A program made the translations under genes and the position numbers. From positions 310,001 through 374,000 of the forward strand of contig CALYLX010000034.1 in NCBI GenBank assembly GCA_944990035.1: a DNA stretch of 64,000 nt, read 5' to 3'. Of this stretch, positions 54,789 to 64,000 are shown one piece after another. The notes beneath the pieces are model-generated. The model was not told where the DNA came from. It saw only the letters and a list, made by a program, of their open reading frames with translations, and made no database searches. This DNA is from Clitopilus passeckerianus (Eukaryota; Basidiomycota; Agaricomycetes; Agaricales; Entolomataceae). Position 1 is the stretch's first letter, and each line of letters begins with the position of its first letter.

Positions 54789-57064
54789 CTAATAGTAGTT
54801 ATCGCCATAGTAGTCGCCCTTGCGGTTCTCCTTTTCCTTGCCGTACTTTCCATCGCGTTCACGTTCTCCGTCATGATCCTCGCCCTTGAAGAAGAAACCG
54901 TTTCCGCCGCGTCCAGCATCGCCGCCAGCGCCACCCTTGCCTCCGTATCCGTGCTCTTTGCCTTCACCACCCATGCCACCTGGGCCACCCTCACCGCCGG
55001 GGCCACCAGCACCAGCACCAATCCTTTCACCATCCTCCTTCTTCTCCCAGCCCATATTGTTCGATCCTTTGGCTCGCGAGAGAGGGCCAATGAGTCCAGA
55101 GAGACCGAAAGAGCCTTCACGGTTGTTGTTCTGGCGTTGACCATTGACTTGGGAGTTGCCCCTGAAGGACTCGAAGGTGCCGACGAAGGGATCCTCGCGC
55201 TGACGCTGCTCCTGGGTACGACCAACCCTGACGAGACCACGCTTGTGGAAGTGCCCGTAGCCACCGAAGTCGTTATCCTTGTGTTTGCGCTCGTACTCCT
55301 TGTCGTGCTCGTGCTTGTGCTCCTCGTCGAACTTGTGGATGTCCTTGTTCTCGTGGACCTTCAGCTCGTGCTTGTGCTTGAACTCCTTGTCGTGCTCGTG
55401 CTTCCTCTCCTTGGCAAAGTCCTCTCCTCCGTATCCGCCATCGCGCTTGTCGTAATGACCATAGCCGCCATAGCCACCATAACCGTGTCCGCCATCATGA
55501 TGCCTGTCGTGCTTGCGTTCGTACTCTTTAGCATGCTCGTGCTTGCGCTCCTCATCGAACTTCTTGACCTCCTTGTGTTCGTGGGCCTCGAGTTTGTGCT
55601 TGCGCTCGTACTCCTTGGCGTGTTCCCGGTCGTGCTCTTTGGCGAAATCTTCCTCACCACCATAACCACCATCGCGCTTGTCGTAGTGCCCGTAGCCACC
55701 GTATCCACCATGGCCACCGTCATGGTGCCTGTCATGCTTGCGCTCGTACTCTTTGGCATGCTCGTGCTTTCGCTCCTCGTCGAACTTCTTGACGTCCTTG
55801 TTCTCGTGAGCCTCGAGCTTGTGCTTGCGCTCGTACTCCTTGGCGTGCTCCCGATCATGCTCCTTGGCGAAGTCCTCCTTTCCTCCGTATCCGCCATCTC
55901 GCTTGTCGTAATGCCCATAGCCACCGTAGCCACCATAACCGTGTCCACCATCATGATGCCTGTCGTGCTTGCGCTCGTACTCTTTGGCATGGTCATGCTT
56001 GCGCTCCTCGTCGAACTTCTTGATGTCCTTGTGTTCGTGGGCCTCGAGAGCGTGCTTGTGCTGGAACTCCTTGTCGTGCTCATGCTTCCTCTCCTCGGCA
56101 AAGTCCCTCTCTCCTCCATATCCGCCATCGCGCTTGTAGTAGTTTCCGCAGCCGCCATAGCCGCCGTGTCCACCACCGTGGTGCTTGTCGTGCTTGCGCT
56201 CATGCTCCCGATCGTGCTCATGCTTGCGCTCTTCATCGAACTCCTTGATGGCGTGATCCTTATGCTCCTCGAACTTTTGCTTGTGCTCGTGTTCGCGGTC
56301 GTGCTCGTGCTTGCGTTCCTTGGCGAAATCCTCCTCTCCACCGTATCCACCATCACGCTTGTCGTAATGCCCGTAGCCACCGTATCCGCCGTATCCGCGA
56401 TGGCCACCGTCATGATGCCTGTCGTGCTTGCGCTCATACTCCTTGGCATGCTCGTGCTTATGCTCCTCGTCGAACTCCTTAATGTCCTTGTCTACGTGGG
56501 CCTTCAGCTCGTGCTTGTGCTTGTGTTCACGGTCGTGCTCGTGCTTGCGTTCTTTGGCAAAGTCCTCCTCTCCTTCATACCCGCCGTCACGCTTGTAGTA
56601 ATTGCCGTAGCCACCATATCCACCGTGTCCACCGTCATGATGCCTGTCGTGCTTGCGTTCGTACTCTTTGGCGTGCTCATGCTTGCGCTCTTCGTCGAAC
56701 TTATTGATGTCCTTGTGCTCATGCGCCTCGAGCTTGTGCTTGCGTTCGTACTCCTTGTCGTGCTCATGCTTCCTCTCCTTGGCGAAGTCCTCCTCTCCTC
56801 CATACCCGCCATCGCGCTTATAATAGTGACCATGTTCGTGCTCAATAACCTTTCCGCCGTGCCCACCGTTTCCACCAGGTCCTCCATGCCCTCCATGTCC
56901 GCCGTTAGCGATACCTATATGATCAAAGGTTCAGTATCTAGGCTACATGCTCCAACTAAGAGAACCCTACCATGACCATACTCCTCATTACGAGGAGCGA
57001 TGGGCTGAGCCATACCAGCAACAGCGAGAAGAACAAGAGGCAAGAGCTTTTGAATAGAATGCAT
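54789..57064 (-). CDS. Secreted repeat protein with Lys-Arg spacers (set member 4)
   Basis: Exons 57064-56971 and 56914-54789 with a 56-bp intron, 739 aa. Signal peptide MHSIQKLLPLVLLAVAGMA. After a Gly/His block there are seven tandem units of about 76 residues. Each unit opens KRDGGYGGEEDFAKE, runs through charged stretches (KHEHDKEYERKHKLEAHEHK, FDEERKHEHAKEYERKHDRH) and closes on GGHGGYGGYGHYD, directly before the next KR. A last KRGL starts a C-terminal part with its own Gly-rich end (GGKGGAGGDAGRGGNGFFFK). Lys-Arg is the Kex2 cleavage site, so this looks like a Kex2-processed repeat precursor. The repeat region has no in-frame ATG, TTG or GTG and is therefore easily missed. Confidence 0.8.
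55239..56819 (-). repeat. Seven tandem coding repeats of about 228 bp
   Basis: Units begin at Lys-Arg codons near 56819, 56590, 56358, 56132, 55903, 55677 and 55445; the closing site is 55244-55239. Spacing is 226-232 bp, except the last unit of about 205 bp. All indels keep the frame. Confidence 0.85.
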
Positions 57065-57947
57065 ATTTGCGGTAAACGAGTGTGTTTTTAAGAGAGTGTA
57101 TAGGCTGAAGATGTGTGAATGCTCGAGAGTCCTTTGGAAGGATGGGGAATATGGCAGATTTTGGCCCGCTTTTATAGATTTTGGGATAGGGGGATGACGA
57201 AGAGGCTCGCTGTTCTAAAGATAGCTCTGAGACATTTTCTGCCAATTTTAGCACGTCCAAGAAACCTAGAGCACTTCCAAGAACTCGATATGTTGCGAGT
57301 TGCTGGAAAAGGCATTTCGAGGCTGACTGCCAAGGATTATGCCCGAGATAACCTCGATTGGACGACTTCGAATCATCTTCATCGGCTTCAGGTATAGTTT
57401 ATGCCATATTTATGCGTTTGTGAAGGTTTTACAAGAGTTTTAAGCCAGTCTCTGAGCCTTTGGCGTTAGAAATTAGAGTGGAAGCTGGAGGTTTGACAGA
57501 GACCCTTGGCATTTTTTGTGGCAGTGCGACAGTTCTTCACCTCGGATCAAACCTCCGGATCAGATCAGACCATCGCCGCATCTAATCTTATCGGTATGGA
57601 CGCTGATTGGAAAGTATTTGAAGCAAGAGTCGAAGCTGGACATTGCGGGGAACGTGAAAAACGACCCAGGCCAATATTCAAATTTTCAGAATGGCGAGGT
57701 GGATATTATATCGTATTAGCGCGTGCGACTTGCGCTTGGATCAACGAAGACACGCCTTCAGAAGATAACTAGCTGTTCCTCGAGCTCTTAGTTACTACAT
57801 TCGCAACTTTAACGATTCCAGTCTTTCAAGTTCAACCATTCATCATTGGCGTATATGGTATCTATAGTATAGTATATTCCATGTAGTTTAATTAGCCAAA
57901 TCCACTAGTAATATAGTTGTGTAAGTCTAATTAAGAGTCCAAGTCCA
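57065..57947. other. Intergenic region, 0.9 kb
   Basis: 57126-57175 is the promoter block shared with set member 3, including TATAAAAG (57175-57168). No gene was recognised in the rest. Confidence 0.4.
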
Positions 57948-58948
57948 CTACTTTAGCAGTCCAAAGATGTCGGCTTCATTGGCTTCGAATAGAGGGCCGT
58001 CCGTCAGCTCGCTGGTGAGGTTGTCTAGCTCGAGATCTTCGTTGTCGGATGCTCTACGCTGTTGACCGGCTTCTGGTGAAGGCGACGTTTGTTGCCTCAG
58101 CTGCTCGTTCTCCTTGGCGATTTGCTGAAACGCAGCGTTCCTCGCCGCAGCCTCCTGAGCCTTCTCAAACGCTTCGGTTTCTGGATCCTTCTTACTGCTC
58201 TGGCTGCCAGTGAGTCCGTCCAAAGTTAGTATATCACCGGTTCCGCCCGTCTCTGTGCCGCCGAGAAGCTGGGAAAGGTTGAGCTCCTCCTGCAATCCTC
58301 TTCGACGATAGTGACCACCATATCGGAATTCCTCGTGAATCTCCCCGCCATTACCACCGTGACCACCGTTGCCTCCGAGCCCACCATGGCCGCCATTTCC
58401 CTCCTTGAGGTGATGTTCGTTGTCGTGCTCGCCATGTCCTTCACCGTAGAATCCGCCGCGGCGGTCGATCTTACCCCCATAGCCGCCATTTCCGCCATCA
58501 CCTCCATGTCCGCCTAATCCGCCATTGGCGAAGCCGTCCTGATGTTCTTCGTGTTCATTTCGTCTTGCATAGTAATGCTCGCCTTTCTCTAGTTTGATGT
58601 ACCCGCCGTTGCCGCCATTGCCACCAGAGCCTCCATCGCCAGCATCTCCTCCATTACCAAGTCCGCCTGGTTTATGATGGTCCTCTATCCATAAAGTGTA
58701 AGTACTAGGGCTAACTAGCAACTATCAAAAGCAACACACCATGGTGATGTCTATACACATCTTCCTTAGGGCCATAATACTCGCCGTGGTTTCGGGCGAG
58801 AATATCCTGAGATCATAATCTCGTTAATATACCCAATCATAATAACGGCGAGCATACGTACAGCACCACTGCGTGGCATGACTGGTCCAGCTAAACCCGA
58901 GCCCGCAACGAGCAAGAGGATAGGGAGAACCTTATGAATAGAATGCAT
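57948..58948 (-). CDS. Secreted Gly/His-rich protein (set member 5)
   Basis: Exons 58948-58862, 58806-58740 and 58684-57948, in phase, 296 aa. Signal peptide MHSIHKVLPILLLVAGSGLA. The mature part has Gly/Asn/His blocks (GGLGNGGDAGDGGSGGNGG, GGLGGNGGHGGNGGEIH) separated by charged His segments and dibasic sites (YARRNE, DRRGGFYGEG). YRRRGLQEELNLS marks the same join as RRGL/KRGL in members 3 and 4. The C-terminal ~100 residues differ: an Ala/Gln/Glu helix (KAQEAAARNAAFQQIAKENE) and an acidic end. Possibly secreted and Kex2-cut; function unknown. Confidence 0.75.
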
Positions 58949-59208
58949 GTTTGTGTGTAAAGAGCGTGAGGACGTAGTTAAAGTAGTAGAGTGAAGGCTA
59001 GATGCTCGTGGTAATAGGCTAAGTTCGGTGAACCGATGAAAGATTTCGTTCTGAACTGGGCGGCCTATACAGATATTTCGAAAGGTGGCTGAAAGAAAGG
59101 CTGACCCGGAACGCATAATGCTGAAGCTGAATAGGATATAAATGGCAACTCGGTTTAAACAGGAAGGATTGCGAATTCTGAATTACATCCACGATTGAAT
59201 TGGTAGCT

Positions 59209-60498
59209 CTATATCGTGATAGTCCGACCTCCTTGAGTTCTGATGCGGAGTCGACCTGTCGATGCCAGCTTGGAGGCTTTATGACCCACCCGTACGGACG
59301 AGAAAAGGTCGTTCTGGTACCGGACGTTTAACGCTGCTTGCGAAATAAGGATTTGGCATCGGCTAAACTTTGGATTTGAAACCAGCTCATTGTCGATAGC
59401 CAGCCATTGCTTGGTCGTCAACAAACCAGCGACATTCTGTGCCGTCGGGCTGTAGGGATCGCACCCGATTTCTAGATGAGTGAGGTTACTACTGGCCGGA
59501 ATGGTCTTGAGCATGGTGTGTATCCACTTCATCCATGCTTCTCCAGACCAGAATATCGAAGAATCGCCTATGACGTTGAGACATTGCAGACCGGTAAGTT
59601 CGGACAGGTTGAGGTCATCTGATTGTAAATAAGTGAGAGGCACCACGACTGCATGGAAAAATAGCGTACGGCGGAGGGTCATAATCGACAGTGTCCGCAG
59701 AGTCTTCGAGCTAAGCTCCAAGAGTTGTTGGATTAGATCAGCTTGCTGGCGAGTCTCCTCATCAGAAGTGCCCCAAGGATTACGAGGGTGAAGGGTGAGG
59801 TTTTGAAGGCTGGACGTGCAGTATGCCGGCACCGGGGATAATATCAATGAGCGAAGGAAGTAGGAGAAACCGTCCGTCGCCCCAAGATGAAGCGTTGTTA
59901 TCCGAAGCGGTTCGCACGCCGAGACCGAGGAATAGAGAGGGGAGGATCCAAAATCGATGTTGTTGGGTATTGTTTCTGTAATCCGGATATCGGTCAAGGT
60001 GCTGCATTCCTGCAGTGTCCTGTATGGAAAATTGGGTACGTTGACGAGACTACAGCTTGTCATGTCTGACGCAAGGAGAGTCTTGACTAACGCCATTCGA
60101 ACAGTGTCTGGTAGGTGATGCCAACCAAAGGAAGGCGCCCAGCCAGATGAAATCGTCTTGATTTCAATCTCGCGTGCCAGGGGAAACATGTCCTCCAGAT
60201 TGGGAGGTAGGTTTTCTACCAAGTAGGTAATAAGGTTCCATCGAACGATACGGGTACATTCGCCAAGGTGAGAGTTGGAAACAAGTACGTCGTGCAGCCG
60301 TTTGTTCGCTGAGCCGTCCCAAGGCCTATGGTCGAAGTTTAATTCGATGGTGTGGAATAGGCGCCTTTGAGCGAATCTTCTGAACTGCTTAGATACCAGG
60401 CTGCATGCTTTCAATGTTTGCTTGTCATCATCAGAGATCTGATCGATAAGATGTGGGATGAGATCGCTGAGGAATGCAGCACCATTGTTAAAGGTCAT
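59209..60498 (-). CDS. F-box/LRR-like protein, single exon
   Basis: 429 aa from ATG 60498. DLIPHLIDQISDDDKQTLKA, then CSLVSKQFRRFAQRRLFHTI, is a typical basidiomycete F-box-like start. Leu-rich segments follow (LTDIRITETIP, PLRITTLHLGATDGFSYFLR, LQNLTLHPRNPWG, SNLTHLEIGCDPYS). Overall length and the strand-helix rhythm resemble the gene at 1.26-2.5 kb, but that one has an intron. No start alternative nearby. The target is unknown. Confidence 0.8.
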   Translation of the reverse strand: MTFNNGAAFLSDLIPHLIDQISDDDKQTLKACSLVSKQFRRFAQRRLFHTIELNFDHRPWDGSANKRLHDVLVSNSHLGECTRIVRWNLITYLVENLPPNLEDMFPLAREIEIKTISSGWAPSFGWHHLPDTVRMALVKTLLASDMTSCSLVNVPNFPYRTLQECSTLTDIRITETIPNNIDFGSSPLYSSVSACEPLRITTLHLGATDGFSYFLRSLILSPVPAYCTSSLQNLTLHPRNPWGTSDEETRQQADLIQQLLELSSKTLRTLSIMTLRRTLFFHAVVVPLTYLQSDDLNLSELTGLQCLNVIGDSSIFWSGEAWMKWIHTMLKTIPASSNLTHLEIGCDPYSPTAQNVAGLLTTKQWLAIDNELVSNPKFSRCQILISQAALNVRYQNDLFSSVRVGHKASKLASTGRLRIRTQGGRTITI

Positions 60499-61005
60499 GG
60501 AGGCTCTGAGCAGGTTTTGTGAAGATCTCTCTCGCTGCCGTCGTTGTTGTCGTTAGGGATCAAGTTTTTATAATTGAGTCTGATGTAAGCCCCAGGTCGA
60601 ACCTCGTGCATCCTTCGTACCTTTGAACCCTATGCAGCCCTCTTCGAGTTGAGGGTTTCAATTCAAAGTTCCTTCCAAAAGGAGACGTAAACGAGTTATA
60701 CACCTTATGCCCGCAAGCAAATTTCGAGGCGCCTATTGTTTGTGCCATTGACATCATACACGAATCCAGCTTGAGTTCCGCTCATCGCCCCTTACCGGCG
60801 GCTGCTAGGTCCTGCATCCGAGAACCCTCTGAATGAAGCTTGCATGCAGCCTCCGAGTCGGTGGAACGCTTAAAGAGACAACCTGATCCGCAATACGAAT
60901 GAAATGACATGTCTGACGCGTTGTTGACGCCACACCTCAGAGACAGTATACAATGGGATTGCATAGTACAAGTGGTAGAGGTATACTGCATAGCAAAAAA
61001 AGCAT
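60499..61005. other. Intergenic region
   Basis: About 500 bases between two minus-strand genes; nothing recognised. Confidence 0.4.
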
Positions 61006-62450
61006 TCACCATTCAGAAAAACCGACCAGCTTTCCATCCCAGCTCCACCAAATCATCTCATCCCACTCGTCAGGGTGAGGTGTCGCATCAGAGGGCCCAG
61101 CTATCCGCAAACCATCCCGAGGAGTCACCCAGGCACCTTCCATAAGGGTTTGACCCTTCCTTCTCCTTGTCTGACCCGCGGTTTCCTGTTTACGCAGACC
61201 GGTTTCAGTCAAGAATACATCCAGAGTGTTCTCGAGCGATGCGGAAATATTCTGTCGCGGAATCCATGCTGGATGAGAGAACCGACGGGGAGCACGCAGG
61301 ACAACATGCGTCTGAGTAGGAGCTACATAAAATATATTTGTTATCAAAGTTTACGAAAAGATGTGAACCGAGATACCCATATCAGCTGACATTCCATTCC
61401 CTTCCGCATCCACGAGAGCCAACGTTCGCGAGAACAACCGATCAGCAGTCTGAAGCTGCTTCTGCTCCTCTGCATAAGTGATTGGTGGTGGGTCTGGAGA
61501 AGGCGAACGCGATGGAGGTGGCGAAGTGGCTTCTTCCGAGGATGCATAAACTTCAGAATCAGTTTCCTCGTCTTCATCCTCAGGTTCACTATCAGATTCT
61601 TCTTCTTCACTTTCTTCAGGTAGATTTGTCTCCTCGTCTGAATTTCCTTCTTCGCTGCTGTCGTGAGCCTCTTCCTCGTCAGAGTCCTCTACTTCCTCCT
61701 CCTCCTCATTCACTTCTACGTGCTTCGGAGGAGCATCGTCTCTCATACCCCAGACCTTGGCTTCCAGGCCGTCAACGGCATAAATGACCTTTGACTTCGC
61801 TGAGGTGAGGCTTGAACCGACAAGGATGGCGAGGAAAGCCTGCCCAGTTTGTATCTGGGTTTCTGTAGACGTACAGGGGTCAGAATTCCTTGATTTAGAT
61901 TTGGCCAGAGCCGTCGAGAGTGCTGTGAACGTCGTGTTCAGGTGCGACGCGAGCGTGTCATATGACGATAGCATTTCCGAACGTAATTTCGCTGCACGAG
62001 GGTTAGACTGATAACAGGTCAATGCAATGAAAGATTCCGCAACGAGATATGTATACCTTTGAGCTCTGCATCCTGGATAACTGCATGATTGGGCTGTTGT
62101 GAATTTACGGATCAGGTCGGCCAGCTCGGTCGAAAACCATGAAGAACTTACAGAGGGATCTGGCTTTTCAGGAAGAGAACATGACCCAGCATACTAGTAG
62201 CAAGCTTAGCAGCCATTATATCTGTCAGATAGTCAACATCTAGCGAGACAATCGTGATTTTCTCGCTGGTCGAAGTCGTTATATGGCCAACAGCTTTTGT
62301 CACAGATTGCGCCTCAGCTTTTGCCTCATGGCTCGCAGCTGCCTCGGGTTCCAGGTTAGGTTTTGTTTCCACATCGGCTCCTCTCTCTAGAGACGGCGAA
62401 TCTGAGGAGTCCTTAGATGGTGGTTCGGTTGAAGGTGAAAGCACAGGCAT
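61006..62450 (-). CDS. Acidic protein of unknown function, four exons
   Basis: Exons 62450-62152, 62093-62057, 62007-61377 and 61322-61006, in phase, 427 aa. The N-terminus is disordered (Ser/Pro/Glu). A helical block follows (YLTDIMAAKLATSMLGHVLF, SEMLSSYDTLASHLNTTFTA). Residues about 200-280 are very acidic (EEEEEVEDSDEEEAHDSSEE) and then Ser/Pro-rich. The C-terminal domain looks conserved in style (APTQTHVVLRAPRRFSHPAW, TLMEGAWVTPRDGLR, DEMIWWSWDGKLVGFSEW). No family recognised and no signal peptide. The acidic tract suggests a nuclear chromatin or histone-binding role, a weak inference. Confidence 0.7.
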
Positions 62451-62912
62451 ACTGCAGGAGTTTGGGGGCGAGTAAACGAGCGGTTACGAGCCACACGGTG
62501 GCGTGATTGACGCGTTTTTCGGTCACGCGTTTGATGTCACAACTTTCGGGCCGGGCTGGTTTGGTGCTTTGTCCCGCCAGCCTAACTCTTTCCCCAAAAC
62601 AGTCAGTCTTCAAATTGTTTGGGATTCGATTTCTCTGATCACTAGTCGCTGAATATGCTTTCCTCAAATCACAAGCAAAATGTACAATATATTCAAGCAA
62701 TTCAAAGTCAAGCACAAGCTACCAAGAGCAAACCAAGGGTTATAATACACTGAAGTCCAAAAGTTTAGAGGATTTGTTCAAAGTTCAGACCCAAACAAGA
62801 TATCAATCAACCGTATGTGTTCATAAGAAAAGGATGCGCAAAACGACTCTTTTTTTGATTTTCCATCATATTTTCTCCCCCCGTCTTTGCTTATTGAATG
62901 CCATTATGCCCT

Positions 62913-63413
62913 TCAGCAGTTGGGCGGGAATGGGCCACCTGAAATCGTTTAGGCAAGCTTTCCTCATGTCGTTTAAGACGTTGAACTTACCCTTGAAATC
63001 GATCCAATACTCGGAAACCCAACATCCATCAGAGGTCTTGTCCCACCACCTGGCATCAGTCGGTCAGCAAGATGCCCTCTTCGAAAGCCGTGGCTCGGAC
63101 TTACGGATTTCCATAGACGGGCGTAGTATTCTGATATTCAGCGCATTGAAGGGACAGAACCTGGGACGAAATCAACATGGGTCCCCAGAACAAGATTGAT
63201 CGGGAAACCTACCTTTCCCTTCTTGTAAACCTTATTGATCTTGCAGTTCGTCCTGGGGCAAGCCCTGCAGTTCAACATAGAGGCTTTGACGGTACCAGAG
63301 ACGGCAAGCAAGGCAGCCTCACGGTGTGGCTCTACGATAGCAGGCTCGGGGATGGGCTCAGCCACCGCGAAGGCGATGAAGAAGGGAAGAGCGAGAATAG
63401 CAGCAAGTTTCAT
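62913..63413 (-). CDS. Small secreted protein with SH3b-like domain
   Basis: Exons 63413-63213, 63160-63105, 63049-62991 and 62938-62913, in phase, 113 aa. Signal peptide MKLAAILALPFFIAFAVAEP. After a short Pro/Glu spacer comes an SH3b-like domain: GTVKASMLNCRACPRTNCKI, YKKGKVLSLQCAEYQNTTPV, then WWDKTSDGCWVSEYWIDF. The cysteines probably form disulfides. This layout is common in secreted fungal SH3 proteins; in bacteria SH3b domains bind peptidoglycan stems, so wall or glycan binding is a possible role. A TATAAAAAG box lies about 80 bases upstream. Small size, secretion and Cys content fit an effector-like protein, without proof. Confidence 0.8.
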
Positions 63414-63489
63414 ATTCAAATTCAGCCTGAGTTCTGGGTGCGTTGGAAGGAAGTTGGAACTGCTGAAGTCTGAGAGATTGAACCAGAGG

Positions 63490-63498
63490 CTTTTTATA
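63490..63498 (-). promoter_or_regulatory. TATA box of the SH3b-like gene
   Basis: TATAAAAAG on the minus strand, 77 bases before the start codon. Confidence 0.5.
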
Positions 63499-64000
63499 CC
63501 TATAAACTACCATGAAATGGGGAAGGATACCTCTAAAAAGGTATATTGGTCTCTGGAAGAGTAACCACCTCCAATGCGAATAGAAAGACGACTATCAGCT
63601 CACATGGGCCGACGATACTCATACAAATTACCACATCGATGCGATAAATGGCTTGTCTCAGGCAAAAGTGATCATTTGCGAGGCCAATTTAAACCCAAAC
63701 ATCTTGGCGATCCCGAATTCCTACGAGTGTGAACATTGTGAAGAGCAGTAATCGAGGATTTTGAGCGCAAAGCAGATGGTAATCAGCTTCTATTATTGCC
63801 AAGCACTGGCGAGATGAGCATCATTTGGGCATCCTTAGTTGGTTCTGCAGGGAAGCCAAGACGTTATAGCCTTAGTATCGAGCTTGCATCTCTGCAGTAG
63901 GGTCCACAGGAGACTTAGCTTAGTGGTTCGGAATACAGTATGCGCCACCGGCCCACGACGTTCAGCTCTTCAGCTTTTCTGCACTCCTTCAAATTTGTTC
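63499..64000. other. No gene recognised
   Basis: Upstream flank of the SH3b-like gene to the window end; only short frames. Confidence 0.4.

Noticed and set aside
55361..56449. A 362-codon Ser/Thr/Arg-rich frame on the minus strand
   Set aside because: Another frame of the same repeats. The true frame is supported by the signal-peptide exon, phase at the intron and the Gly-rich end; this one starts and stops inside the repeat.
55239..56819. A CRISPR-like or minisatellite array
   Set aside because: The regular 226-232 bp periodicity is explained by coding repeats with conserved frame; there are no short palindromic repeats with unique spacers.
54873..56975. A 700-codon hydrophobic open frame on the plus strand
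   Set aside because: It is the antisense shadow of the Lys-Arg repeat gene: GAG, AAG and CAC codons read backwards give Leu/Val. It has no independent start context or domain and repeats with the same 228-bp period.

Overview
The window looks like a chromosome segment of a filamentous basidiomycete, most likely an Agaricomycete mushroom. The evidence is: genes with many introns of about 40-75 bp (GT...AG), several F-box-like families, a FunK1-type kinase fragment, a WD40/inositol 5-phosphatase fusion, and a chromodomain Ty3/gypsy retroelement. Coding sequences were assembled by hand from reading frames and splice signals; no searches were run.

Layout. (1) 1-15.8 kb: F-box/LRR-like gene; a decayed member of a family that resembles DUF6697; a 1,294-aa WD40/inositol-polyphosphate 5-phosphatase; a four-exon costars gene; a seven-exon AhpC/TSA-type gene; then one apparently sound and one decayed DUF6697-like gene. 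(2) 15.8-32.7 kb: two nearly full-length copies of one chromovirus (7.2-7.25 kb, minus strand, 5-bp target duplications AATAT and GTCCC). The second lies inside a 64-bp intron of a fourth DUF6697-like gene and splits it. (3) 32.8-46.4 kb: two clusters of single-exon F-box-like paralogs flanking a DUF1295 membrane protein, an MFS transporter and a patatin-like phospholipase, followed by a FunK1 kinase fragment. (4) 46.8-63.4 kb: a hypothetical gene, more F-box-like genes, a set of five minus-strand genes for secreted Gly/His/Lys-rich proteins (47.9-58.9 kb), an acidic protein of unknown role and a secreted SH3b-like protein.

The strongest candidate for an undescribed system is the secreted-protein set. 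Four of the five share a near-identical signal peptide and an early intron. Two share a promoter block. One carries seven repeats of about 76 residues, each preceded by Lys-Arg, the layout of a Kex2-processed repeat precursor. The second is in the retroelement. It shows an 11-nt self-priming match between the post-LTR site and the inferred RNA 5' end. It also has an AUG-free leader whose in-frame extension of Gag seems to be under selection, a -1 slippery site at the gag-pol junction, and a third ORF after pol that ends in a Cys/His-rich segment.
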